A stretch of DNA of 64,000 nucleotides from Tritrichomonas musculus (taxonomy: Eukaryota > Parabasalia > Tritrichomonadida > Tritrichomonadidae), in NCBI GenBank assembly GCA_039105265.1, contig JAPFFF010000038.1:1178001-1242000 (forward strand), written 5' to 3'. Positions 40,092-50,006 of this stretch are shown here, in pieces. How positions within the stretch are numbered: position 1 is the stretch's first letter; each line of letters begins with the position of its first letter. A program made the translations under genes and the position numbers. A model generated the notes under the pieces. It had not been told where the DNA came from and searched no databases. It saw only the letters and a list, made by a program, of their open reading frames with translations.

Positions 40092-41111
40092 TCATGGCTT
40101 TGGCTTTTTATTGTACTGGCTGCACTGGCCATAATTATTGCAGCTATCTGAAGTAAATATGAGATTATAATCCACGCCTTGCACAACGTCAGCATTAGAA
40201 TGCTGCGTGTAAGTAATGTACGGAACTGACTTTGAATTCAATTCGTAATAAACGCCGACCCCAAACAAAATTGAAGCGATTCTTGTTCCTTTATTCAAAT
40301 AGACTGGCAACTTTTTCTTAGATACGATATAATCGCCTGCTATAATTGGGTAATATTCAGTCTGCTTCTTCATATTTCTATCGCATTTGTTGATGTTGTT
40401 CATTATTGCATTGAAATATGCGTTCAATTCAATTGTCATATTCAATTTTTGCTGAATTGTGAAGTAAAACATTTCTGGGGTGTCAGTGAAATTGTAAACC
40501 GATGAAGTTAAGCTTGTTTTCATTGGTATGATAACTCCACTTTTTGAATAGCATGTGACGGTTACGGTTTCACAGTCAGGACTACAAATTACATCTTCTA
40601 ATTCGTCTTCTGTATAAATAAAGGCGAAATTAATGGGCGGATTTTGGCTCATTATTGAAATTAATTGGTCAACTGTCATTTTTGTGTTGATTTTGGTCGT
40701 TAAATAAAAATCTGAACAAATTGTAATTATCCAGAATATACCAGCTATGATACAAATAATAATTAGACCCAATTTGACCTTTTTATGATCAATCTTATCA
40801 CATTGTCTGATTCCAAATAATATTACAAAAACACCAACTATCATAACAATAACATGCAATATGAAATGAAATACTATAACAACGATATTGGGATTTTTAA
40901 ACGTAGCATTAGGCAATTTATGCTTATTTGAACGAATTCTATGATAAGGAACCGCAAAAAGAATGATCATATCTAAAAATGCAATAAGAAATATTATGAT
41001 TCCAATAACAAAAGGAACTTTTTTAATAATTAATGAACTTTCTTCTGAGACTTGTGAAACATTATTTACTTCTTCTTTCTCTTTTTCTTTTTCAAGTGGA
41101 AAAGAATACAT
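40092..41111 (-). CDS. Three-pass membrane protein with cysteine-bearing ectodomain
   Basis: 339 residues. The N-terminus is charged and cytoplasmic-looking (EKEKEKEEVNN). Transmembrane helices lie at ~33-55 (VIGIIIFLIAFLDMIILFAV), ~76-102 (VVIVFHFILHVIVMIVGVFV) and ~115-135 (GLIIICIIAGIFWIITICS). The last ~200 residues form a soluble domain with about six cysteines and several N-x-S/T sites (NFT, NMT), ending C-NNYGQCSQYNKKPKP. The layout suggests a surface or endosomal protein with an odd number of passes. I do not recognise the family; a tetraspanin-like protein lacking the fourth helix is one option. Confidence 0.8.
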   Translation of the reverse strand: MYSFPLEKEKEKEEVNNVSQVSEESSLIIKKVPFVIGIIIFLIAFLDMIILFAVPYHRIRSNKHKLPNATFKNPNIVVIVFHFILHVIVMIVGVFVILFGIRQCDKIDHKKVKLGLIIICIIAGIFWIITICSDFYLTTKINTKMTVDQLISIMSQNPPINFAFIYTEDELEDVICSPDCETVTVTCYSKSGVIIPMKTSLTSSVYNFTDTPEMFYFTIQQKLNMTIELNAYFNAIMNNINKCDRNMKKQTEYYPIIAGDYIVSKKKLPVYLNKGTRIASILFGVGVYYELNSKSVPYITYTQHSNADVVQGVDYNLIFTSDSCNNYGQCSQYNKKPKP

Positions 41112-41290
41112 TTTGAAATTAAGTATAATTTTTTTTCACTTAGCAAGTCAATTCTTTTTCAAAAAAAAAAATTATATCAGCTTGATTATTTAATTACCAT
41201 TGCCAACTGATTTTTTAAATGAAAAATATTTTTTCTTTATTTAAGTAAAATTTATTAAATTTTTTGTCAATCTGATATAATATTATATCA

Positions 41291-42490
41291 TTAATAATGA
41301 ATATCTTCATCAACTTCTTCTTCTGGAGAATCTTCATCGTTCATGAAGTCTGGATTCGCGTCCAAGAAGTTCTGGAAGTAGATTGTGAACCACTCGTGCT
41401 CTAGCGCTTTCTCTACTGTAATTCTCTGCTCCGCGTCCACGCAAACCATTTTTGACAGCAAGTCTCGGCATTTGTCAGACATTTGGGCAATCCGAGGGTC
41501 GTCAGCGAGGATGCCATTCTTGATGAGTTTGTCTGGACCTTGGTAAAACGGATTATCGCCGATAATCATTGTTGCCAGCATGACTCCCAAACTCCAACTG
41601 TCAATTTTATTATCAACTAAGTATTAGTTATCTAAAAAATAAAAAAAAAAATTGATTTCAATCTAAAATTTTTCATCTTATCAAAAAGTTCAATTTTTTC
41701 AATATAAAAATTTTTATATTGATATTCAAATTAAACTTTTTTTAACTAGTTTCTAGTATGAAATTAAGATTGAAATCAAAAATAAAATAAACATACATGT
41801 TGCTTGTTTTTTAAATGAAAAGTCATCATTAAGTAATTCTGGTGCAGCATAGATCTTCGTTCCTCTGGCCTTCGTTTGAATAGTGACATTATTTGGAAAA
41901 GGATATGATAATTCAAAATCAATTAATATTGGTTTTGGACGATGTATTTTTGGTTGAATTAGAAAGTTTTCAAGTTTCAAATCTGCATGGCAAATACCTT
42001 GTGAGTGAATGTAAGTAACGGCTTCTAATGCTTCTTTCATTATTTGACAAATGATTATTTCTGTTAAATGCCTATTTTTTGTCCAATGAAAATAATCGAA
42101 TAAATCCGATTCGATAAAAGGCATAACTAAACAACAAAATCGGGGATCTTCATCGGGAAATTGAATAACTTCATATGGGCGTAATACATTAGGATGGTTA
42201 AATTGAAATAATAAATCTTGAATATAATGATTGAAATTTTGTATCGGAATACATTTTAATGCAAGTTCTTCATTTCCACTTCGATATTTCAGAGAGTTAG
42301 CTTTAACAATTACGCATGAGGCTGTTTCTAATATCTTTTTGTCAACATTAAAAATATCTATTTTTCGAGGGATCCTCATTTTTCTATTCGTATCATATTT
42401 TAATTTAAATAGATCTGAAAGATCATCGTCATTCACCTCCTGAATTTGATCATTTTCCGATTGAAATTCATCTAGATCGTCATCAATCAT
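41291..42490 (-). CDS. Protein kinase gene with one spliceosomal intron
   Basis: Exon 1 is 42490-41797 and exon 2 is 41616-41291; joined they give 1020 bases in frame (339 residues). Kinase features: lysine ELALKCI (K79), catalytic loop HADLKLENFLI (D170, K172, N175), DFE at 191-193 in place of DFG, GTKIYAAPELL (APE), and across the splice KIDSWSLGVML of subdomain IX, then DAEQRITVEKALEHEWF at the C-lobe end. The glycine-rich loop is not recognisable, HRD is HAD and DFG is DFE, so ATP handling may be unusual. A CAMK-like Ser/Thr kinase or weak pseudokinase is likely. N- and C-termini are acidic. Cytoplasmic; no signal peptide. Confidence 0.88.
41617..41796 (-). other. Spliceosomal intron (180 bp)
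   Basis: Read on the minus strand it begins GTATGT and ends ACTAATACTTAG, a fused branch point/3' site like the trichomonad ACTAAC-ACAG signal. Removing it restores the invariant kinase sequence D-x-W-S-L-G at the junction (...KQAT|FDNKIDSWSLG). Confidence 0.88.
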
Positions 42491-42539
42491 TTCAATTAAA
42501 ATTTTGAATACTTTTCAATTATTTTCAGAAAAATATTTA

Positions 42540-43231
42540 TCAATTCAGAAACGATATAAATTCTTTCCTAAAATGTCGAACTTTTTTTTTTTTTTGGGAA
42601 TATGCCATGTCCCAAATAGTAATTCCTCTTAAGTACATGACTGATGATGGAATAGATATTTCTAACAATGAAGAACAATCATAAAAAGCATTACTTTTAA
42701 TTTCTTTTAAACAAGAGGGAACTATAAATGACACCTGAGTTAAACTTGAGCAATTTAAGAAAGTATTTGCATTGATCACTTCAACGGAAGAAGGGATTGA
42801 AATTTTACTTAATGAAGCACAGTTTCTAAAGGCACAATCACCAATAGATGAAACAGATTTTGGTATTTCAATATACATAATTGATTCGCATTGATCAAAA
42901 GCTCCTTTTTCAATTGAGACTATAGAAGGAGGCATTATTACTTCTTTTAAAGAAGCGCATTTTTCAAAAGTGAAAAATTGGATTGTTGTCAATGATGATG
43001 AAAGAATTTCTACTTTAACAAGCGATGAACATTCAGCAAATGCACTGTATCCAATTGATGTTACTGAAGGAATAGTTACACTTTTCAAAGAGGCACATTT
43101 TCGAAATGCATATTTACCAATTGAAATCAATGATGAAGGAAATGTTACTTCTTGTAATTCATTGCATCCATCAAATGCATAATCACCAATTATTGTTACT
43201 GATTCTGGTATAATGAACTTAGTTTGGCTCA
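42540..43231 (-). pseudogene. BspA-like LRR fragment without a start codon
   Basis: About nine LRR_5 units of 23 residues (IPSSVEVINANTFLNCSSLT type). The open frame begins after a TAG at ~43240 with no ATG until deep inside the repeats, so the N-terminal part typical of the family is lost. The C-terminus runs through a lysine stretch encoded by a T homopolymer and ends 50 bases before the kinase start. Unlike the copy at 16558-18189, its repeats have diverged at DNA level. Probably a truncated host gene. Confidence 0.7.
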
Positions 43232-43239
43232 ATTTCTAG

Positions 43240-43715
43240 AATTTTATATTCATTTATCAAATCAAAAACAAACTAACATCGGTTTTAACAAACACAAACT
43301 GGGAGCCATTTTTGCATACAACAATATTTTTCTGAATAGTATTGAATAATGAAAATAATCATCTCAATTTTGAAATAAATAATTATTTATTTTCAATAAT
43401 AAATCGAAAATTGTATGCAAAAAAGAAAAACAGTTTAGAACTTTTTGATAAACTAATTGGCAATGCTTATCGACCCAGATGCTTTTTGACTTCGCTCAAT
43501 ATTGACCTTGTTACATGTACCAGAAAAAAAAATCTGAAACTTTTGCCTCTTTTTATAAATCTATATATTATGTTCAGTCTGAATACTGTATTTGTATTTT
43601 TGAATATTTTATTCTTGTCGAAGAAATAATTACAATCAAATGAAATATTGAAAAAAAAAAAAACTGTAATCAAACAAAATAAAAAAAGATATTTTTTTTT
43701 TAAACATAATATTAT
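43240..43715. other. Intergenic DNA
   Basis: Low-complexity AT-rich sequence; a 95-codon plus-strand frame (43342-43629) lacks any domain texture and an initiator and is not called. Confidence 0.45.
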
Positions 43716-43718
43716 GTT

Positions 43719-45680
43719 TTAGTGGTGCCTTTTTGGTGTAAATGTAGATTTGAATGTATCAAATAATTCGTTTGATTCATTAGGTTTGCATTTGATAGCG
43801 AAAACAATTTTCTTGAACAGCATCCCATAAAATTCATCAACGAGAAGTTTTTTGAATATTCCGCTTACTTCTTCAGGTGAGTTCTGAAAGACTCCGCAGC
43901 CAAAGGCGCCGAGAACAATGACATCGTTACCTTTACACAAGCACAATTCGAGAATCCTCAGGCATCTCTTCCTCATAGCTTTATATATCTCATCTTCATC
44001 ATAATCATCAGAGTCAAAAAGTTCTGCCTTATTGACAGCCACTGCAGAAATGACTGACACTTTTACAGGCGCAATTAACTGATCGTTGTCATCACGAATG
44101 ATCAGCACGTTTGGTGAGTAAATCATTTCGTCTGGTCCATAAGAATCATAGTGCTTGCAGTTTCTTTTATAGAATTTTTCTTGCCTTTCTAGTGCAAAGT
44201 AAAGAGTCGACTGCCTGCAAAGACATTCTTCCTGTGAGTTGCGACCGTTTTTGATACCGCCGCCGGGCTGTGTTGCGGATGCGAAATTGAGCACGCACAC
44301 TTTTTTTGATTCTCTTTTCATTTTCATTGCTTCATAAAATGTGCTCTCAGGCCAAATTTCGATTTTGTCATAGATCAGTGCTTTCTCTTTATGTCCCCAA
44401 ATCTTCTTCTTTTTGTTCGATGTAAAAATTGGATCTAAAGCAAGCTTTTCTGTTGCTGGAATCAGCTCTGTCTTCGTCACTGAGTATTCAAGATCCTTCT
44501 TGATGTTAAAAGATAAATTTTTGTATAGATATTTGTCATAATACGTGTACCAGCCATCGTTGGCAATTTTTTTGTTTTCATTAAAAATGGCAATTCGAAT
44601 TGACTCTTTTGTTTGCTTGGCTGGTCTGGCGTGCGGCTTGCTTTGAGTATAACTGCCGCTTTTCGCTTTGCCTGCGAAATCTTGCTGCTTCGTGTTCTTG
44701 CTGACTTCTTCTTCGTACTTCTTCTTGTATGAGTCTCTCTCCCCTCTGAGTTTCTCGTTCTCTTCCTTCAGCTTCTTCACCTTCATCTTCATTTCTCTGT
44801 ACTTACTCTTGTAGTCGTCGCCATCTCGAGAATCAGTTGATGCATCATCATCTTCATCATCGTTTTGGATTGAATTTGGCTGGTTAGAAGAGTCATTGCT
44901 TGATGCAACTTTCTGTTTGTTTGGTTCGTCACTTGATGATGTTATTGCCGTATATATTGATGCTTGTTGCTGTAACTGCTGTTGTGATTCATGTACCAAT
45001 TGCTGCTGTTGCTTAGATTCTTGTTTTGGATGCTGTGATTCATGTTCCAATTGTTGCTGTTTGGACTCTTGTTTTGGCTGTTGTTGGGATTGTTGTTGCT
45101 TTTGTGATTCATGTTCCAATTGTTGCTGTTTGGACTCTTGTTTTGGCTGTTGTGATTCATGTTCCAATTGTTGCTGTTTGGACTCTTGTTTTGGCTGCTG
45201 TGATTCATGTTCCAATTGTTGCTGTTTGGACTCTTGTTTTGGCTGTTGTTGGGATTGTTGTTGCTTTTGTGATTCTTGTTTCAATTGTTGCTGTTTGGAC
45301 TCTTGTTTTGGCTGTTGTGATTCTTGTTCCAATTGTTGCTGTTTGGATTCTTGTTTTGGCTGCTGTGATTCATGTTCCAATTGTTGCTGTTTGGATTCTT
45401 GTTTTGGCTGCTGTGATTCATGTTCCAATTGTTGCTGTTTGGACTCTTGTTTTGGCTGCTGTTGGGATTGTTGTTGTTTTTGTGATTCTTTGTTTTTTTG
45501 TTCGATTGAATCGTGACTTTTATGGCTTGAGTTACTCGAAGGATTGCTTTCTTTTATATCATTTTTTATATTTTCATCTTGAGTATGTTTTGCATTTGTT
45601 TGAGAGTTTACAGTGTTGGATTGATTATTTGGAGAAAGCATGTCAGTGTTGTTTTGTCTTATTTCTTTATTATTGGTCAT
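43719..45680 (-). CDS. Microbial-type PARG with Gln-rich tandem repeats
   Basis: 653 residues. ~1-75 is polar and disordered; ~75-245 is a tandem array of about nine 16-residue units (QQLEHESQQPKQESKQ) with inserts QQQSQQQP. An acidic linker and a coiled coil (YKSKYREMKMKVKKLKEENE) follow at ~275-330. The C-terminal ~280 residues are a poly(ADP-ribose) glycohydrolase-type macrodomain: the signature GGG-x7-QEE reads GGGIKNGRNSQEECLCR, with Q483-E484-E485, and GAFGCGVFQNSPEEVS is the phosphate-binding loop. All catalytic residues are present, so it should remove ADP-ribose polymers from proteins. The fusion of this domain (DUF2263 type) to a Q-rich repeat and coiled coil is unusual. The repeat creates a cysteine-rich antisense frame that is not a gene. 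Confidence 0.9.
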   Translation of the reverse strand: MTNNKEIRQNNTDMLSPNNQSNTVNSQTNAKHTQDENIKNDIKESNPSSNSSHKSHDSIEQKNKESQKQQQSQQQPKQESKQQQLEHESQQPKQESKQQQLEHESQQPKQESKQQQLEQESQQPKQESKQQQLKQESQKQQQSQQQPKQESKQQQLEHESQQPKQESKQQQLEHESQQPKQESKQQQLEHESQKQQQSQQQPKQESKQQQLEHESQHPKQESKQQQQLVHESQQQLQQQASIYTAITSSSDEPNKQKVASSNDSSNQPNSIQNDDEDDDASTDSRDGDDYKSKYREMKMKVKKLKEENEKLRGERDSYKKKYEEEVSKNTKQQDFAGKAKSGSYTQSKPHARPAKQTKESIRIAIFNENKKIANDGWYTYYDKYLYKNLSFNIKKDLEYSVTKTELIPATEKLALDPIFTSNKKKKIWGHKEKALIYDKIEIWPESTFYEAMKMKRESKKVCVLNFASATQPGGGIKNGRNSQEECLCRQSTLYFALERQEKFYKRNCKHYDSYGPDEMIYSPNVLIIRDDNDQLIAPVKVSVISAVAVNKAELFDSDDYDEDEIYKAMRKRCLRILELCLCKGNDVIVLGAFGCGVFQNSPEEVSGIFKKLLVDEFYGMLFKKIVFAIKCKPNESNELFDTFKSTFTPKRHH

Positions 45681-46180
45681 TCGATGTTTTTGGAAAATAA
45701 TTAAAAACTTTTTGAGAAAAAAATTTTAGAAAATTTGTATGGAAATCTTTTTTTTAATTCACATGTCAAAAACTTGAAATTCTATTTTTTTTTGTCTCGA
45801 AAACAAAATAATATAAAACTCATTAATACATTAGATCCTTGCTCTTAGGCTATTTTTTAACCTTTCTTGAATCCTTGATATTTTCACATTGCTTTCAAGA
45901 TAAGAACTAATATTCAACAAAATTTAATCAATTTTATTTTCTAAGTTTGATGATAAAAACAAATTAACATATTTTATTTCTCATTAATTTGAAAATCATC
46001 CATTTTATTGACAATGATTAATATCTTCTAATAAAACGACAGCAACATTTTTCTAATTTCGCCACAAGTTTAATTGACTCATGATGCATCATTATATCTA
46101 CATTTCCCCATAGACCAAGTAAAGACTTTATGCCAAAGAACCCAGCAAATTGGCGAAATTGGAAAATTGTTTAAATTTCC
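45681..46180. other. AT-rich intergenic DNA
   Basis: Contains a TTCACATGTC word at ~45757. No gene. Confidence 0.45.
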
Positions 46181-46188
46181 AATTCGGA

Positions 46189-47043
46189 TCATAGATCTTG
46201 TTCATCGAAATCTTTACTAAATGGATCTATTGTGCCATCATTGGTATCAAACAGTGGATTATCTACACTGAAAAAGTCATCATCTGAGTGTCCATTCTCA
46301 TTTTGGGCATAGTTCAAAATGTGGTCATTTATCTCCTGTGCGCTGATTTCTACTTCTTTCTTTTCCCTCCTCTTCTTGGATATTATTAGAAATATAATCA
46401 CTGCAATCAAAGCCACACCAACAACAAAAGCAATCCACCAAAGCTGCTTTGCTTTATGTTTGGCACTTTTAGGCTGAATCAAATTAACATCAATATTAAA
46501 GACACTTGATTCAGTAAAACAAGAACTAATTGGAAATGCAGAATCAGATTCTGAAGGAGTCGTTGATTGATGCGAATGATGCTCTTGAGAGAATGTCAAT
46601 GAGTTAGTGAACAAAGATGAATGTGTGAAAGGACTTGATTTGGTGAACTTGTTTGATATTCTGACATCTGTAGCTCCACCACCACCGCCTGCTGCATCAC
46701 CTTTGAGAATTTCAGTGCCTTTGCCAGATTTGCCTCCTCCGTTCAATCCTCCTTTGTTGGGCCCATATTGCGATGATGATCCTTGTTCTCCAACATAGGC
46801 ATAAAATAATGTGCCGGTTCCTGTGACATTTAAGGTTGCTTTAACATGTGCTCCTAGACCGCCTTGTGATTTGATAACTCCATCGAGATATCCACTTCCT
46901 CCTTGTGCTCCACAAACGTCAAAAACATGCTGTGACTCTCCATAGTTCAATTGATTATTTCATTTTTTTTTTAAAGTAAAAGACTGTGGTGACTCTCCAT
47001 TATATGGAAAGTTAATTGCAATAAGGAACAATAATAAAAACAT
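46189..47043 (-). pseudogene. Glycine-rich surface protein with an in-frame stop
   Basis: The ATG at 47043-47041 opens a signal peptide (MFLLLFLIAINFPYNGES) followed by PQSFTLKKK and a TGA; the same frame continues to VFDVCGAQGGSGYLDG, the start of the ALK-like glycine-rich domain common in trichomonads. The domain is cut short after GGGGGATDVRISNKFTK. A Ser/Thr-rich stalk, one transmembrane helix (WWIAFVVGVALIAVIIFLII), a basic stop-transfer sequence and a 60-residue acidic cytoplasmic tail with FFSVDNPLF follow. A small local duplication (TATGGAGAGTCAC twice) and a T homopolymer mark the damaged N-terminal region. Presumed type I surface receptor-like protein, now broken; an assembly error is possible. 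Confidence 0.7.
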
Positions 47044-47303
47044 CAAAATATTTGAAAAATGAAATAATCAATTGAATTATTTTTGAATGAGTTAATTGAA
47101 AAAGTTGTTTTATTTTATAGTTTTCAATGCAAATCATTTCTTAGGCTTAAACGGTAATTCAATATTTCCTTTTATAAAATGATTTTTGTAATATCATTTA
47201 GTTGTTTTATGAAATATATGTTTAAAAAAAAAATTCAAATGATGCCTAGAAAAAGTTTATAACATTTGAAAACCAATTCAATTTTTTGAATAATTTGGTT
47301 AAA

Positions 47304-48687
47304 GGGAAGTGTAATTTTTCCCCAGAAAATTGAATGGAAAAAACTGGGGAAAAATGGTAAAAAACTGGGGAAAAATGGTAATTTTTTTGAATTGAAAATG
47401 ATCGTTTTTTTAAAAATATTTTTTATAAAATTACAGCATAAACAACATTTAGAGTTTCAAAATTAAAATAAAATATTAAGAAAAAGAACAATACATAAAA
47501 TGCATATGTCTATTACCCCAAAAAAAGAATTTTAAAAATATCAACATTACAATTAAAAGGAAAAATTTCTAATTCGAAATGACTGACAAAAATTGTATTA
47601 CATATAAATGAATATAATAATTATATAAATGTTATCCCAGAGAAAATTTAAAATCAGAACCAAATTAGAGAAGAATATGAAGTACTTTTGAAATAAATAA
47701 TTATAACAAAAAAGAAAAAATCACATGTCAATTCATATCAGAAAAATGATGAAGTTCGTTTGAAATAAAAATCTCATTGTAATATAAAATATCATGTTTT
47801 TGCCTGTATTTTAATATATATATAAATAAAACGATTATACTATGATTTATAAATTCAAAACCTAAAAATATAAAGGATTTATGTAATATAAACACTTTTT
47901 TTCTAAATATAAAATTTTCTTATGTATAGGTTATCAAAAACACTCCACAAGTGTATCTTGAATATGCAACCATTCTTCCCAGGAAAAAAAGGTAGCATAG
48001 CAATTATTTATTCACATTATGATTAAATTTTTGATATTATTTAAATAATCAATAAATTGAGATAGAATATTAGGAAAATTTGAGAAATCATCTTATCTTG
48101 AATTTCAATAAAAATATGCATTAAAAAGTGTATTAGTATAGAATATATCATTTTAGACAATAAAAATCTTTTTAATTCAATTATTAAAAAAGTTGGAGCT
48201 AATAAATTAGAGAAAAAATAGTGATTGAGCAAAATTCTCATTTATATTTATTTATATTGTATTTTTAGATAATAATCTTTAAAATTACCCTGCATTCATC
48301 TTCCTGAAATAAGATCAGATTATTCATAATATAATAAAAAATTTGTAAATTTCAGGTTTATAAAGGTTCAAAATTGGTTTATAATGCTCCTAGATAATTT
48401 TAACTTTATTTGAACAGTTAAATTTTTGAAACGATAATTTTTGCATTTGATAAGATATTTGATTAAAAAAAAAATTCAAAAAAAACTTTATTTGTACCCT
48501 TAATAATGATTAACCATGCTAGAAAAGAGTTGATACTGCATTAAAAAGGCCGAATGTTGACTGATTTAAAAGTTGGGGAAAAATGGTTAAAATTTTCATT
48601 TTTTTTATAAAATTTTATGTCAAAAACCATTTTTCCCCAGGTTGAAATGTGATATAAAAAAAGTTGGGGAAAAATGGTAATTTCCCT
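47304..48687. mobile_element. TIR element with GGGGAAAAATGG iterations (1384 bp)
   Basis: Flanked by the 10-bp direct repeat TTTGGTTAAA (47294-47303, 48688-48697). The ends GGGAAGTGTAATTTTTCCCC and (inverse) GGGAAATTACCATTTTTCCC are inverted. Subterminal copies of TGGGGAAAAATGGT occur twice on the left (~47339, ~47361) and three times near the right end in both orientations. A 9-10-bp duplication suggests the MULE group; read as 8 bp it would fit hAT. The interior is AT-rich and codes for nothing recognisable. Confidence 0.75.
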
Positions 48688-48728
48688 TTGGTTAAATATT
48701 AACATCGTATAAGTATAAATGCGTTTAT

Positions 48729-48956
48729 GGTACAAATCTCATACGTTACCCAACCGCAATTTTTTTTGACATTTATTTAATTTTTCGACATGTTATATAA
48801 AAAATAAATAAAAAAATTTTAAATTGAATTATATAAAAAATAAAGTTCAGAAATCAAAATCTGACACCAATTGAAATTTAAACTTTTTCTGGGAGGGTGC
48901 TTTTCTTAAAATTTTAACGTGCCTTTTTTCAATTTTTAACGTATGAGATTTGTACC
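48729..48956. mobile_element. TTAA-type MITE, first of a pair (228 bp)
   Basis: Ends GGTACAAATCTCATACGTTA and its exact inverse. The right flank is TTAA, the left flank TTAT, probably a mutated TTAA. Inside the left arm is ACCGCAATTTTTTTTGACA, shared with the right arm of the neighbour. No coding capacity. Confidence 0.65.
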
Positions 48957-48960
48957 TTAA

Positions 48961-49200
48961 GGTACAAATCCAGTACGTTATTTTTTGAATAGGAGAACGT
49001 TTATTATTTGAATAGTTGCATGTCTCTGAAAAAGTTTAAATTGACTAGGTTTGTTTTTGACACTTATTTTACAATTTAAATAAACATTATGACATGTTAT
49101 ATGAAATGGATGAAAATAATCGTTTTTTATTTAACATGTCATTTTATTCTTTGAGAATGTCAAAAAAAATTGCGGTTACTAAACGTACTGGATTTGTACC
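48961..49200. mobile_element. TTAA-type MITE, second of a pair (240 bp)
   Basis: Ends GGTACAAATCCAGTACGTT and its exact inverse, flanked on both sides by TTAA (48957-48960 and 49201-49204), the target of piggyBac-type transposases. TIRs differ from the neighbour by CCAGT in place of CTCAT. No coding capacity. Confidence 0.7.
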
Positions 49201-49465
49201 TTAAACTATTAATTTTTTTAAATTCATTTTCATTAAATTAATTAATAAACCTTCCAAAATTTAGTAAATCAAAATTTTTTTTTGGATAAATCATATTATT
49301 AATCTAGTGAAATTTGAAGTCTTTTATATAATATACTTCATTATTTGATTTACTATAATTAATTTCGATTTTATCTGAAAATCTGAAAATTGTGCATTTA
49401 TCAAAATTTTAACAATATCTGCGCTAATTAATTAGAAAGATTTATATGATCATCTCATTTCATTT

Positions 49466-49726
49466 ATGGAAAAAGACAAAGCATGCAGTGAAGAGGATTT
49501 CAATAAATTGATCAAACATATGAAATCGCATGAAATTAGGCATATTCTCTCATTAATAATAAACAATAGAAATAATCATCAGCGGCGATAAACATTTCAA
49601 AAAAAGTTGATCAAGTTCTTCAACAACATGCCAAAGAAATCAAAGAGAACTACAAAAAAGACCAAATATTCAATAAATTAGAAGTAATTATTAACAAAGA
49701 AGAAACAAATGGAATGAAAAGTTGAT
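49466..49726 (+). pseudogene. DUF3447 family N-terminal fragment
   Basis: The ATG at 49466 follows TCATTTC at 49455. It encodes MEKDKACSEEDFNKLIKHMK and HILSLIINNRNNHQ, then after one frame change KKVDQVLQQHAKEIKENYKK DQIFNKL, matching the NHHR...KI..IL....IK..ys..eIFniF core of the DUF3447 family. Only this part remains, so it is a truncated relic. Confidence 0.6.
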
Positions 49727-50006
49727 ATTGATGTTAATAATATCGAAATAATCAGAATATAAAAAAATGATATAATTTAATTTGATAATTATTTTTTACT
49801 ATATTGCAGATTTTATCATATTTTTAAATGATCATTAGACATTTCTAAATATAAAATAATTATTATTCTTAAATTCAAATGAAGTTAGCATATTTATATT
49901 CAATATCTTGATAAATATATGTTTTGTTATATTAGCTCGAAGAACTGATTAGAAATCATGAAGGAGCAAGAAAATCATAATATTTTAATTGAAAGCATTG
50001 AATAGT
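49727..50006. other. Intergenic DNA
   Basis: 280 AT-rich bases downstream of the BTB-like gene; nothing seen. Confidence 0.4.

Noticed and set aside
43342-43673. Frames of 95 and 68 codons on both strands
   Set aside because: Low-complexity Asn/Lys/Phe/Leu text, no motif, no initiator.
44896-45516. Cysteine-rich plus-strand frame of 206 codons
   Set aside because: It is the antisense reading of the Gln-rich repeat in the PARG gene; the CC-rich text comes from TTG/CTG codons and has no initiator.
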